Position numbers and translations under genes: made by a program
Notes under the pieces: model-generated
Seen by the model: the letters and a program-made list of their open reading frames with translations, nothing else
What the model was told of the DNA's origin: nothing
The model's database searches: none
Part shown: in pieces, positions 45,496-57,003 of the stretch
How the letters are laid out: every line of letters begins with the position of its first letter
How positions within the stretch are numbered: position 1 is the first letter of the stretch
NCBI GenBank assembly: GCA_009733575.1
Contig: ML769654.1
Location: forward strand, 1-64,000
Reading direction: 5' to 3'
DNA length: 64,000 nt
Source of the DNA: Gymnopus androsaceus JB14
Taxonomy: Eukaryota; Basidiomycota; Agaricomycetes; Agaricales; Omphalotaceae

Positions 45496-45871
45496 ATAAG
45501 TTATCATCAAGCATTTTTTTTATTTTTTTATTTTTTTTTTGGTATCCTCGTTTATTGCCCGTTGTCCCAAGGGATATGGTAGGCACTACGCTACTGCATG
45601 TATGTATGTGATGTAAAAGCTGGTACGTATATAATATATCTAGAGCAAAATAGTAGTACTGTGTCATAGAGCGTTGAGACTAGAGTGTCTCGCAGCGAAG
45701 AAGTCACCATGGGGTGTGCTGCTCCAACAGGAGCAAGCGTTATTAGCTGGTGTGTATAGTAAGTAGTGAGTAATAGAGAAAGTGGAAAAGATTTGAGAGA
45801 GAAGAGAGAGAAAAGAGAAAGAAAAAGAGAAAAAAAAATAGAAAAAGAAAAATGAAAGGATCCCATCATTG

Positions 45872-46309
45872 CTACTCCTCCTCCTCCTCCTCGGTTTCCA
45901 TTTCGGGTAGTACTCCAAACGTGTTTATGAAGCGACCTGTGTTGTTGATATACTGGAAGAGAGCTTTCAACCTCCCCCTGTCATTCAGCAGCTTCTCCGG
46001 GAACATATTCTTTGAACCGACCTCTGCTCTCAGTCGGGCTCGAGCTCCACAATGTGCAGGACATTGTATTAGATAGTGATGAACCATCTCTGGCTCTTGT
46101 TTGCAGGCTGGATAAAGTGGTGTGTCGATCTTTCCAATGCAATTAAGGTGTGAGTATAGGTAGCAATGACCTGTGCAGAGGTGGACCAGGATGCTGGTGT
46201 GTGGTTTTCTGAGGCCCTTGGTAAGCTTTCTGAACTTCCGAGCTGTCGCTGTCGCATCTCCTTTTGCCACTTTCTGGAATCTGGAAAATCTGGGGGACTC
46301 CCAGAACAT
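45872..46309 (-). pseudogene. LINE C-terminal zinc-knuckle segment
   Basis: The frame ends in a Glu-rich tail. It carries the pattern CTGHCYLYSHL, then YPACKQEPEMVHHYLIQCP, the CxxC-H-C zinc-binding tail found after RNase H in fungal LINEs. A frameshift separates it from the RNase H frame near 46310. Confidence 0.8.
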
Positions 46310-46315
46310 GTCATC

Positions 46316-47425
46316 TCAGATCTTGTTAAGGGACTTTACAAACGTCTTCCAGGTTGCTGAACAACTCTTTGGAAGGAATTTTCGGAGAGTATGGGGCAGC
46401 AGCCGAGTCGGGCTTGACCCGCTTAAGGCTGCTTCCTTGGCTTCCTCATCTGCTGCCTCATTTACTTTGACTCCTTCATGTCCAGGAACCCAGCCAACAG
46501 TGATCTCCAGATCCGGGTGACGATGTTTGACTTGTGAAAGTAGTGCGTGGAAGTGATCCATCAGATAGTGAGCTGGTCCTGACACCGCAGAGTTTGTCGC
46601 CGAGATTGCAGCTGTGTTGTCAATCCAGAGGGAGACTGTTGAGACACTCTGCTCCTTCCGTAGGAGCTCCAATCCCAAAGTAGGTCCCACTGATTCTCCT
46701 TCAAACACCTCGTGCTCAGTTTCCTTCCCAATCTGCATCCGTAACAACAATACCCTCTCCCCTTCCTTATATAGCACCGCTGAACTCCCTACCATTCCTT
46801 TGATTCCCAAGCCATCCGTGAACAACTGGTACTCCCCTTCGTCCTCCTCAATCTGCTTCAGCGCATCTTCTCTGCCTTCCCAAGACCGGATTATTACCTC
46901 CGACTCCCATCCTGCATGTTTCCTTACAGCCTGCCTCTTCTCCATCTTCTTTGGGTTAAGAGCGAATGTGTTCATCAGGTTGTGTAGCAGTGAGAAGTGT
47001 GATTTGATGAACTTTCTGTTTGACGCGTCTTGAGCATGTCGGGTGAGTGGGTGGGTGGTTCGGAGAGCAGCAATTCGGACTGCCACTCTCTGGCGGACCA
47101 TGTCAATGGCCAGAGGCATGGGTAGGAGGTCTGCATGAATGTCCAATAGGTTGGTTGGGGTTGAAGGAAGAGCTCCAGTGACCATTAGAGCAACCTGTCG
47201 TTGGATGGAGGTGAGTTTCCGAATGATGTTGCGACCACCCTCGCGTGTCAGACGGGCTTGACCCTTGGTCCTCTCCAGGTGTCTCTGTGGAGTTAGAAAA
47301 ACATTGGTTGCATACAACATCCTGCTCCTCAGCATTGCAATGTACCACTCCCGGGCAAACATGGATGCTGCCCCTGCCGTTACTCTCGACAGCCTCTTGA
47401 ATTGAGCCAACCCAGCTGATTCCAC
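46316..47425 (-). pseudogene. LINE RT thumb and RNase H domain
   Basis: Begins in the region after the RT catalytic core (GLAQFKRLSRVTAG, RMLYATNVFLTP). It then has an RNase H with the catalytic Asp in QLFTDGLGIKG, Glu in VFEGESVGPTLGLELL, Asp in SLWIDNTAAI, and the late VGWVPGHEGVKVNEAADEEA with His and Asp. The catalytic residues are intact here. Confidence 0.88.
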
Positions 47426-47437
47426 TAAGCCTTTGCC

Positions 47438-48066
47438 AAATATCCCGATAAGTGTCCAGGAATGTTTTGCAATTTGGCCTGATAAATTTGAATCAGTGTT
47501 TTCTGGCCATTAAGTGGTGGCTGTGCAAAGTTATGATGCTGATCCTATTAGGTAAGCCATTCTTTAGCCTTTCTGATGCTTTACGTAAGGTCCGATCAAT
47601 TTTTACAGCCGCTGTGGCCCTGCCAAATTTGGCAATTTTATATCTCAAGAACGAGGCATTGTGGGAAAAAACTGACACCCCCCCTTGGATTTGTCAGACC
47701 ATCCCCTATCCAACCCTTACCCTAACCCTAACCCTAATCCCACTCCTAACCTAGTAATAGCGGGGGCAAGCCCCCGCGCCCCCATTTTTATCCTTAACCC
47801 CTGACCCTAACCCCAACCCCTAACCCCTAACCTATGCGCACCAAAGGTTTGGCAATGTTTTTTCAGGTAACCCTAATTAACCCTAATTCTGATATTTGCC
47901 AAATATTTTGTGATATTTTCCCTGTTTTTGATGAATATTTTGCAAAGAATCTGAAATTCTGCCCCCTATCAGAATATTTGGCAAATAGTCTTCTAGGGCT
48001 GTTTTCTTTTCTTTGATTTTATCGGGTCAAATTGCAAAATGTTCCCTGACACTTATCGGGATATTT
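47438..48066. mobile_element. 629 bp MITE with telomere-like core
   Basis: Terminal inverted repeats of about 48 bp, starting AAATATCCCGATAAGTGTC and continuing through TTTTGCAATTTG; the right arm is the inverse, with a few differences. No transposase. It interrupts the LINE RT. Confidence 0.85.
47706..47832 (+). repeat. Interstitial telomere-type repeats
   Basis: ACCCTTACCCTAACCCTAACC and, further on, CCTGACCCTAACCCC and CCCCTAACCCCTAACC, separated by a GC-rich segment. TTAGGG is the usual basidiomycete telomere unit. A similar block lies at 10868-10922. Confidence 0.8.
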
Positions 48067-48085
48067 AGCTTAAGACTAGCAGCAT

Positions 48086-50381
48086 CTAGTGGCCAACCCC
48101 TACTAGCTTGATTCCCTCCTTCCTCTTTATCACCTTCCCTCCTACCAAGATGTTTCCTCCCCTCCATGGGGTTGTCTTCTTGGATTTTATTGGGTGTTGG
48201 ATCTGTTTCCTGGTGTAGTCGGCCAATTGGAACTTTTCAAGGCCAAAAGAGCAGTTGTGGGATTCGGCCCATTCTAGAACACTGCCAGGCGCGTTCATCA
48301 ACTGTTCAAGTCGAGCGTGTGTTTCCGAAAAAGAGTCTCCCTGGGCTACCAGCTTTGCATTGTCCATAAATAATAAGCCCAGATCCTTCGCCCTACCAGA
48401 GATGAGCTTGAGTAGGCCTGCATTGTAGAAAAGGTATTGGTCCTAAGGGTGGACACGACTCCGGGTCCCGGTTTACCTGGACCTGTGATGCCGGTAACCG
48501 GAGGGCAAAACTAGCGACCTGCGACCGGTTCCAAACCCGTGGGAAACCGGTTAACCGGTACCGGGACCTGTCACAGGTAAACCGGCCAGTACCTGTGTAA
48601 CCTGCCCATACTAGGGCACTCACTAGTAGTAATAATATTTGTACTAACATTAGTACTTATACTGGTACTAGTATGTTTGTATTAGATTCTAGCACCAATG
48701 TTAGTACTAAATTCAAAGACTGGTAAGTATCCAGCCATTATTGGTACAGTATTCAATACAATGTCAGTGGTAATAATACCAAAATATTGATAATGTCTTT
48801 TGACATGGAGATAGGATCCAAATAAGATCTCTATGCTACTGTATGCACTATCACTGCTACTATAGCTGCATATATGCATCTTAATGTCACCTCTATTATC
48901 TTACTTACTATTAATTAAGCTACTATTGGCAAAGTATTAGTACTATTAGTGTAAGTATACTAGTATTAGACACTAATATCAGTCCCAAGCAGAACTAATA
49001 CATACTGTAAGTACTAACCAATAATATTAGTATACTATATTGGCACTAAGTAGTGAAATATGTACCAATATTAAAGCCAAACATTTGTTCCCATGGGTCT
49101 ACCGGTACCAGCCAGTCACAATAAAAACAAAAATGGTGACCTGCAACCGGGCATAACCCGTGGGAAACCGGTACCGGGACCCGCAGGTTAAAAAACCGGC
49201 CAGTATTCCCACAGGTAAACCTGCCGGTACCGGGTCAGGACCCGGAGTTGTGTCCACCTTTAGTATTGGACTACGGCGAAGGCATCCCCTTGGTCTAGGC
49301 CTCCCAGTGGTTTGAATGGGTCTGATGCAAAGTCATCAAATAGTATGCGCGTTTTCCTGTTTGCGTACCTCCGTTTCATCCACTCAACTATCTTTCTTGG
49401 GACCCCTGCCATTCTCATCTTGTGATATAGCACCTCCAGATCCACACTTGGGTACGCCCCTTTCACGTCTAGCACCAGTGCCGATACCACCTCTCCTTTT
49501 CTCCAAGCCTTCTTGACCGTCGAGATGAATAGATGCAACAAGTCCGTCATGCTGTGCCCTGGTCTGCCCCCAAACTGCATCTGCGGCAGTAGCCCATGCA
49601 GCTCTGCTCCCTTGACCGTGATCTCTGATATAACACTGCTCGAAGGTCGCCCCCAACAACTTGTGAGCACCAGGGGTCTCCATACTCCTGGTATACAATA
49701 GTTGGGTTTCCCTGGTTTGCGAGCTGCAAAGGTCTCGTTGATGGACCAGTCTTCTGGGTAGTACAAAAGGGTGAATGTTGCTCGTAAAAAGGGTCCAAAG
49801 CGGGGGGCAATGAGGGCTGCACACTCCTTGAACAGGACGTTAGGTAGCAAGTCACTTTGGGTTGCTTTGTATGGTTTCATCCGCTTGAAGGCTCGGAAAA
49901 CCTGGTGGTCTGTTGGTAGCTGGAACTCCCAGGCTTCTGGTGGATAGACAGGATTGTCAGGTACTAGAGGGTCAGTTGGGGCCGCAGGGAAGAAGGCCGT
50001 TTTGAATGCTTCCGCCTTTCCTGCATTGTCAGATACCATTCTCTTCCTTCCGTTCTCCTCAACCGTCAAGTCCAGCACCCTGGTAAGTCCTCCATCTGAA
50101 AACCCCCTCTTGGCTAGCTTTGCTGCATCCCAATGGTTGTCCTTCCTCAACTCAAGCAAAAACTCCTCCCAGTGCTTCTTCTTCGTATGCTCCATCTCCC
50201 TGGCCAAGTCCTGTCGAAACCTTTGATACTGTTCATGGATTGGGTGATTCAGGGTATGTCGTTTGTTGTGGGATCTTGTCGCCAAGTTCTTCTTCTGCAC
50301 ATTCATCTTTTTCAGCTCTTTGTTATACCAGCAATGCGAATAAGGGGATGGTTTGACAAGCGGTACATGTTTCTGGACCAC
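48086..50381 (-). pseudogene. LINE reverse transcriptase
   Basis: Fingers and palm are readable: YKATQSDLLPNVLFKEC, EDWSINETFAARKPGKPNY, GVWRPLVLTSCW, GGRPGHSMTDLLH, VVSALVLDVKGAYPSV (first catalytic Asp) and LGGLDQGDAFA. After the MITE at 48444-49262 the frame resumes with LLFMDNAKLVAQG, where the usual FxDD pair reads FMDN. The second Asp is replaced by Asn, one G-to-A step away, so polymerase activity would be lost. Confidence 0.85.
48444..49262. mobile_element. hAT-like MITE, 819 bp
   Basis: Ends TAAGGGTGGACACGACTCC and, reversed, TAAAGGTGGACACAACTCC. GTATTGG flanks both sides with mismatches just beyond, so the target duplication is imperfect. Subterminal regions are dense in ACCGGTAACCGG-type palindromes. 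The centre is AT-rich and rich in TAGTACT. Confidence 0.8.
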
Positions 50382-50463
50382 CTTGTTGATGGTTTTGTTG
50401 AAGGCTGAAAAAATTTTGTCAAATTCTCCCCTGGTCTGGATCTCCTGAATTTGCCCAAGTTGA

Positions 50464-51267
50464 TCAAGGTTCTCCGCACTCAGGGACTACATCCAGCGAA
50501 AGAGAGATCTTTGTAATAATAGCGTAGTGATCGGTGAGTGGAGGGCATAGAGTGGGATCAATGTAACAGCTGAGGACCCGGTCCAAAAGCCAAGTGCTGC
50601 AGAAAACATTGTCAACGTGCGTCTTGTTTTTGGTCCTGAGAGCCTCAAGAGTTGGGGTACCAGGGGCTAGAATCATCTGTAAATTGTTAGTAGAAACAAA
50701 GTCAATGAGGAACTCCGCAGCTCTCAGGTTAGCTGGTGTAAAAAGATGCGCATTGCGAGGTTCATCCCACATGGGGTGGTGTCGGTTGAAGTCTCCTAGC
50801 CAGACATAGTTTCGTGGTCCTCGAGTCGTCAGCAGTGCATCCGTGCTTCGCAAGTAATCTCGCAATGACATTAGAGTGTTATCGTGGTCGCCGTCAACAT
50901 ACAAGTTGATAATTTGCAGGGTGCCATAAACACTGGTGAGCTGGACCGCAGTGATGTCGGGATGTCGGATCGGAATTGCTTTCCACGAGCCAGTAGACAA
51001 CTTCTTGTTAATCATCAACACTGACCTTGATTTTGCTCTGCTTTCCTTGCTGTCTAAGTGGGTCACTGGATAAATAGGGTGAAACTTGAAAATGGATTTT
51101 GTATTGCCGAACTTGTCAATATTTGGTTCCTGCATCGCCAGGATGTCGTGGGTCTCGTCGCTGTTGAATAGCATGTTGAATTGAGCCTGAGGGGATTTAT
51201 TGAGGTTTTGCTGCCAAATCGTTAGTTGCTTCACAGGTATGTTGTCTTTGTTTGGGTCGTTATTCAT
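50464..51267 (-). pseudogene. LINE apurinic/apyrimidinic-type endonuclease
   Basis: Nicks target DNA for target-primed reverse transcription. Starts MNNDPNKDNIPVKQLTIWQQ. Motifs in order: NLNKS, AMQEPNID with the catalytic Glu, LTSVYG with Tyr, YVWLGDFNRHHPMWD with Asp/Asn/His, HVDNVFCS, and PPLTDHYAIITKI with the terminal Asp-His. All catalytic residues look intact over 267 residues. Confidence 0.9.
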
Positions 51268-51299
51268 GCTGACGGGTTAGAGCGACGCACTGGGCTAGG

Positions 51300-51985
51300 T
51301 AGAGATGGGCACAAATAGCAAATATTCATGAGTATTCATGAGTATTTAGCCATTCATTACACGAGTACTTACTCGAGTATAAATAGCCAGTTTGATGTCA
51401 CAAATATTTGTGGTACTTTATTCATGAATATTCGTGAATATTTGCCGATATCACGTGCTCTTTAGCACGAGCATGTGAGGTATTCATTACTTCAGCAAAC
51501 ATTCAATATATAACTTAATTCGGCTATGTTTGAATATGTATATAATGTTATTGACATGTAACTGTAATAAAATCTATGTGGCTTAGTGGTTATGGGTGCT
51601 GACTCTGGATTCAGGTCAGGCCTTCCTGTGATAGCTGACCAGCAGAGTTCAATCCTCAGTACTGCCACAATTTTGTGTCATGTAATAGTACTCGGAAATG
51701 TATACAGACTGTATTTATATCATTATTAAACACTAATATAGTACTTCAACATTATTACTTACATGTTCGAGCCTATATTTACTTTATTTGTAATGTTGTT
51801 AATTAATTACAAGTATACTCGAGTATTCATCCTAAAATACTCGTTATTCACGAATATCTATTCATGAATATATGTCTGTACAAATATTCGAGTATATACT
51901 CGAGTATAAATAGTGGATTTGAGGTGACAAATATTTGTACCACGAATAATGAATATACTCGAGTATGTATTCGTGCCCACCTCTA
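51300..51985. mobile_element. hAT-like MITE, 686 bp
   Basis: Perfect 8-bp target duplication GGGCTAGG (51292-51299 and 51986-51993). Ends TAGAGATGGGCACAAATA and TATTCGTGCCCACCTCTA. Filled with ACTCGAGTA, ATTCATGAATA and ATATTCGTG palindromes. It contains a tRNA-like segment at 51577-51669. Confidence 0.92.
51577..51669 (+). ncRNA. tRNA-like Pol III module (possible SINE head)
   Basis: An A-box-like TGGCTTAGTGG at 51579-51589 and a B-box-like AGTTCAATCCT at 51646-51656 are 67 bp apart. GTGGC near the start can pair with GCCAC near the end, and GTCAG pairs with CTGAC in between as a long variable-arm-like stem. A clean cloverleaf with a 7-nt anticodon loop could not be drawn, so it is more likely a tRNA-derived relic than a working tRNA. 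Confidence 0.4.
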
Positions 51986-51993
51986 GGGCTAGG

Positions 51994-53587
51994 TGGTAAG
52001 GATGTGGGTCTCCTCGGGCAGGTCGGCTTGGGACATGTTGTAGTACATCCCGTTGGATCTCCTTTTCCATCTGAGCCCATTCCTCCGCTCCCTGTCTCTC
52101 CAGCTCATCCAGCTCCCTCATTTGGTCCTTGGTTAGTCCATCTCTGCTTGAGTGAGGTCCCATGTCGGCTATGTAGGAATCCATGGTTTGCTGCTTGCCA
52201 AAATTCCGAGGGGCTGTCGGAGTCGGTTTGCTGGTTTGGAAGCCTGCACCTCCTCCTCTTGGTCCGCCCGCCAGTCTGCCTGTTCCTCTCTGTTCGACTT
52301 GTTGCCAGCCCTTGTCTCTCTCTCTCACTTCGTCTCTCCACGTGTTGTTGAATGTGTCTTGTTGGGAGTCGTTCTCAAAAGTCCATGTTTCTGGGTCCTT
52401 GGTCACAAAGTACTTGTACTGTGCTCCTGCTTTGCGGGCACGTAGGGCTGTTAGTTGGCGGGCAAACGTGCAACAGCTTCCATCGCCTACGTTCTAACCC
52501 ATGCATCGAGTTTCATCTCTTTCTTCAACCAGGCTACTCCTTTCATGCTTGCCAAGTAGAGCAGTGCTCCTCCCAGAATCTTCCTTGCTGAAACGAATCT
52601 GAGAGGGGAGGATCCGTCTCTCATGCCCTTTACCCTGACCTCCTCTAGGCTCAGGTTCGCCGTCTCCACCAACTGCTTTTCCGACATTCCATCCAAATTC
52701 CCTTCTCCCCTGGTGCAAATAACGAGCTTTCATTGGTCGGCATCAGCTTCTAGGATGGCTTGGGTGTGTTGAGCTCAGAGGACATTTCCTACAGCCTTGT
52801 CTGCAACTTGTTCCGCGCAGGCTTCAGCTCCTGCTTTTAAGGCTTCCGCAAATGTCATGTTGAGTTCCCCATGGTTGTTCACAACCGTGTCCAGCTTGTC
52901 AGCTGCCTGAATCTACCTGCCAAATAGTTTGCTGTCAATTCCATTCGTGCCCATCAACTTTCCTTCTAGTTCCTTCATCTTTGCCGTTGCCTCTTCCATC
53001 TTCAATGCTGCCTCATTGACTCGTTGGTGTGCCCTGAGCGCAATGTTCAATGTCGAGGATTCCACCTTCTCCAACTTCTTCTCCAAGTCTTTCATGGGGC
53101 CCTCGAGCTGGCATTTGACTTGGTTGCCAATGACGTCGGCAAAGTGGGTTTTCGTCTTGGATTTTGAAAGTAGAGTGGGTTTCTCGAATGACGTGACAAT
53201 GGCATCTGCTAAGCCGTCAGCCAGCCCTTCCAGTATGTCAACAGTGGCTGGGCTCGACCTCATCTCTCCCATTCTTCTCTCTATCCCTTCTGTCACTTTC
53301 AGTGTGATCCTTCCTACCATCTCATCTTCCCATGTCTCCTTGAAACAATCCTTCAGGTAGACAGTGACCCACTGAACTCTCTGCCATTCCTCTTTGCGTG
53401 CTTGGGTGGCTGCATTGCCTTCTGAGTAACTCTTCGCGGTCTCAATCAGTCTTCCTAGACAGTCTGGGATCTCGTTATTGTTGTCGGAAATCCACCCGAT
53501 TCTCTTCAGGTTTCTCTCTGCGTCTAAAGTCTTCAGACTCTGTGTTCTTTGTGTCAATGGTGGTGGGGATGCCATAGTTGATGCCAT
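51994..53587 (-). pseudogene. LINE ORF1
   Basis: Starts MASTMASPPPLTQRTQSLKT. The first 225 residues are charged and helical with a coiled-coil-like end (LEKKLEKVESSTLNIALRAH, then heptads). After a stop near 52913 it continues in other frames (52733-52490, 52406-51994) with Gly/Arg-rich and Gln-rich stretches. ORF1 proteins of such LINEs bind the element RNA; this one is split by at least two frameshifts. Confidence 0.65.
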
Positions 53588-53890
53588 ATTGGTCCGTTCT
53601 TCTCAAGTGTGTTATATTAACTCTGTACCAACTCCTCACCTGTAAGTCCCCACTATAGACTTGTATAAAAGCTGAGGGAGGGTACTCTATGGCTTGTACA
53701 CAAGTGGATAAGGGGAATTCCCCAGGTATGAATAAAACCCACTAAAGTTTTGACTAATCGGACCAGAAATCGGACTTAGGAGCTGTCGGAGCCCTTGGAG
53801 TGCTTGGCGGGCGCTTCCTTCATCAGTGCTTAGAGTTCTTACTAAATAGAGAAATAGGTGTCTATCTGCAGCAACTGAGTAAGGTAGTAT

Positions 53891-56839
53891 TTACAACGAT
53901 TGATCTACAGCTACAGACAGAGCCACATCTAGCTCTCCGTCAAGTTCGTCATCATTGTCCTCCTCCTCTAGCTCACTACCAGGCTCTTCATTAAACCACG
54001 GAGCATCTCTGACCTCAGCATCTCGGGCAAACCCTTGCTTTGCTACCACAACTCCAGGCAAAAAGTATTTGTTGTTACTGAAGTTGAAGCCATCCAAGCG
54101 CTTGATAGAGAGCAGCCTACAGTGATGCTGCTCATTGAAGCGACCTCGCTCCTGCCAATGGAGAGTAATCTGCAGCGCTAAAGCCGGATCAGTTGCCTCA
54201 AGTGATTTCACCATGCTCAATAGCAGATACTCTTCATCTTGCATGTAGGTGAATAATGTCCTCCCATGAGACACGACGGCGAGGAGGAGACAAGGCGATG
54301 GCAGCTTCGTTGTGAGCAGTGATCACGGATTGGATGGTCTTTGATCTGAGCTTTAGGGCATTTGCGATATGCTTCCGCATCTTGTAACCTGGGAGACTTG
54401 CTTCAGACAACATAAGGATATAATAAAAGAAACAAAGGCGCACCAGTACCCGCTACATTCAACCTCGTCATCTCAAACATCCTGGCAACCAGCAGGCCCT
54501 CAAGCTTATCCAAGGCCTTGCAATAAGTAGCCTCCCTCACCATCTTCTTTGTCGCACACCATTTCTCCGAGCCCTCTACCCAACGTTCATTGACCTCCAA
54601 CTTCCACTCCAACACCTGGCAGTCAGCAATGAGCTTACGCTCATTCTCGATCTCATTCCAACACCTCCTTTCCAAGGCAGGGCCTTGATCACAGGCTCCC
54701 GTAGCCTTATAGCCCCACCATGCCTCCCGAACTTCCTTGAGGCAACTCACACATGCGTACAGCCCCTCTAACTTCTGAAAGTACTCCATCTCTAGGGTTT
54801 CTCTAGCCGGAACCTTCTGGAGGCTGCGAAGATACTCCCCCTCCTCCGTGAGCCAGTCGTAGAATGTGTCCGAGGTTACAATCCCAGCCTCCTTCATCCC
54901 CTTAGTGACAGCACCTCTACCTTGAAGGATGCCCAACGCCTGCTTATAATTGTTGTAGATGAATAGGCTTGACTTCGCATAGGTTTTGAAGTTATCTTGG
55001 CGATAAACAAATTCGGCAATAGCTTGGCGGCGACGGAAGATGGATTGGTGGCGAGTTATTCCTGCCAGGGCATTGGCAACAGTGAAGTAGTGTTCACAGG
55101 CTTCACCGTCCTCGATCCCAGTCCCGACAATGTAAAGCATCAGAAACAGCAGCTGGCACTTCCGCTCATGGGTGTAGCCATGCATTGTACCAATAATGGG
55201 AAGGTATCTGCACCACTCAGCGAGATTTCTCAAAGGGCTCCGTTTAACCGTCTTCGAGAGCTTGCAATGAACATCGTATGAGATGGCAAGCTTGCCCTCT
55301 GGCCTGCCTTCGCCAGTAGCTTTACGCTCCTCCGCTTCTCCAGCCATGTAGTGGTGCAGCATAGCCAATGGATATTTCGATCTGAACGGGGGAACCAATG
55401 TCAGCGTCTGAAGGTCAGATAACGCTTGAAAGCCTTACTGCTCCCCGCTACGAATCATGTCGCAACACTTCAACATCATCATATGTCGACAGAGAAACAC
55501 AAACCAACTGCATTCCATGAACTTCCCCACAGATTGTGCAGTCTTCTTATCTTGAGTGTTGTGCCATCTCTCTTCACATTGACCTTCCTCCCACAGATGC
55601 TGCTCCGCAGCGGAAAGAGTGATATCCACCCCCAGCTCATGAACCACATCCCACTTCTTCTCTTCCCACTGATCAACATCACCGGACGCAAGAAAATAAT
55701 CCCCCCCTCCTACATGGTGGTCAGAGCGCTCCCTTGAAGGTGCTACAGTAGGCCCAGCTTCTTCATCAGTAAAGACATTGTGCTTCAAGTCGTCGGTCCT
55801 CTCAACCCTCCGCAAGGAGTTGTTCCCATCAAAGGTCGCTAGCATCCGGACGTCCAGCTTCTCCTCACCCTCAAGACGATACTGACAGGCAGGGCAGGCA
55901 TTCAGCATGCGCCAGCTGTCACCGTTGCATCCGAGGCACTTCCTAACTTCAAGATGAACACCATTAAGGATGGCAACATATAGATCAAACGCAATGGAAA
56001 GCTGGGTGGAAAGATACGGCCTGAACGCCACCCCTTTCATGTCACATAAAGCTTTGGCAAAAGGTTGTATTCCCACCTTTGGGCAGCAGGTGAAGAGGCT
56101 ATGGTAAAGAGAGATGGTTCGAATTGTGATGGCAGTTTTATGGGAAAGAGGGGCCATTGGAAGTAAGCCAGCAGAGATGAGGCTGGAGGAGTCATGAGTG
56201 AGCCCGTCAAGTACTGGAACCTCTTGAGCAAAAGAGCCTGGAGATAATGAGCCAGTGCAATACATATAAAAGGAAAAGCGAACCAAAGATGTCCACTATG
56301 TCCAGCTGCAAGACCTTCATAGTTTTTCGGACTTGCTCACGGTTTTTCCTCTCCATGTAGTCCCAGTCCATGTAGGCAACAACCATCTCTTCCAGCTGAT
56401 TTGAAAACCTTCGCCAAGTGTTATCAGTTCAATCCCGGCGCGTCCTAAAGTCTTTGTGCCGCGTCCTCATGAGCTTCTTCATCCTTTCCTTTGTCTTAGC
56501 AAGGCCTTCATCCCCATCATCGTCCTCCCAATTCAAATTGTTGCCAGCTCCCTCCAAGAAAGCCCCATTATCCTCTGGAAGGTCGTGCTCGTTGACTAGC
56601 ATATCAAAGCCAGGCGCAGCAAAGTCCTCGTTGGCAACAAAAGACGGAGCATCTTTGAACCGTCTAGCAGCTTCTGCAGCGTTGCCCTGTTTTTGAAGCT
56701 TCTAGATAGCCGAATGCCTCAAGGTGCGAGTTGGAATACCGTTTGTAGCCCGGCGTTGAGAGGCGGAGGTCCCTTGAAGTCCGTGGCTAGGCCCTTGCAA
56801 TGAAAATACCCTCCGTGTGTTGGCTCGAGCAGGGGCCAT
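53891..56839 (-). pseudogene. KDZ (Kyakuja-Dileera-Zisupton) transposase, inactivated
   Basis: DNA transposase of the KDZ class, RNase H-like fold. Exons on minus: 56284-56839, 55439-56237, 54444-55381 and 54388 downward; introns of 46, 57 and 55 bp keep phase. Family blocks: AYMDWDYMERKNREQV, LPMAPLSHKTAITIRTIS, CDMKGVAFRPYLSTQLSIAF, the zinc cluster CLGCNGDSWRMLNACPACQY, MLATFDGNNSLRRV, ISYDVHCKL, and GTGIEDGEACEHYFTVANAL with TRHQSIFRRRQAI. Three lesions: TAG at 56702-56704 (codon 46), TGA at 56429-56431 (codon 137), and a one-base frameshift near 54255, after which an acidic C-terminus is read in another frame to 53891. Both stops are one C-to-T step from Gln or Arg codons. Divergent from the TET/JBP gene. 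Confidence 0.9.
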
Positions 56840-57003
56840 CAAGTCGTCAATAGGAGCTTAGAATTTTGTATGGACAAAACAAAGAAATAAACGCCAAAGT
56901 CGAAGGTGAGCAATTGGTCATGCTGAGCAATCATCACATGCTTATGTTTTCCGCGATCAAAACTTAAGCAGCGCCACTCTTACTCTTGCTCTCAACAACC
57001 ATC
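56840..57003. promoter_or_regulatory. Bidirectional region between KDZ and TET/JBP genes
   Basis: 164 bp separate the KDZ ATG and the TET/JBP ATG. CAAT-like and CT-rich stretches precede the dioxygenase start (CTCAACAACCATCATG). No TATA box is evident. The two genes are head-to-head and could have shared one promoter region within a mobile unit. Confidence 0.5.

Larger units (their letters stand above)
45513..53600 (-). mobile_element. Non-LTR retrotransposon (LINE, Tad-like order), decayed and nested
   Basis: Minus-strand order: ORF1 (53587-51994), AP endonuclease (51267-50464), reverse transcriptase (50381-48086), RNase H (47425-46316), terminal zinc-knuckle region (46309-45872), 3' UTR and an A-rich tail seen on plus as T runs at 45513-45540. 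Three MITEs (47438-48066, 48444-49262, 51300-51985) have landed in it. Frames are otherwise long, so decay is moderate. The 5' edge is approximate. Confidence 0.88.
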
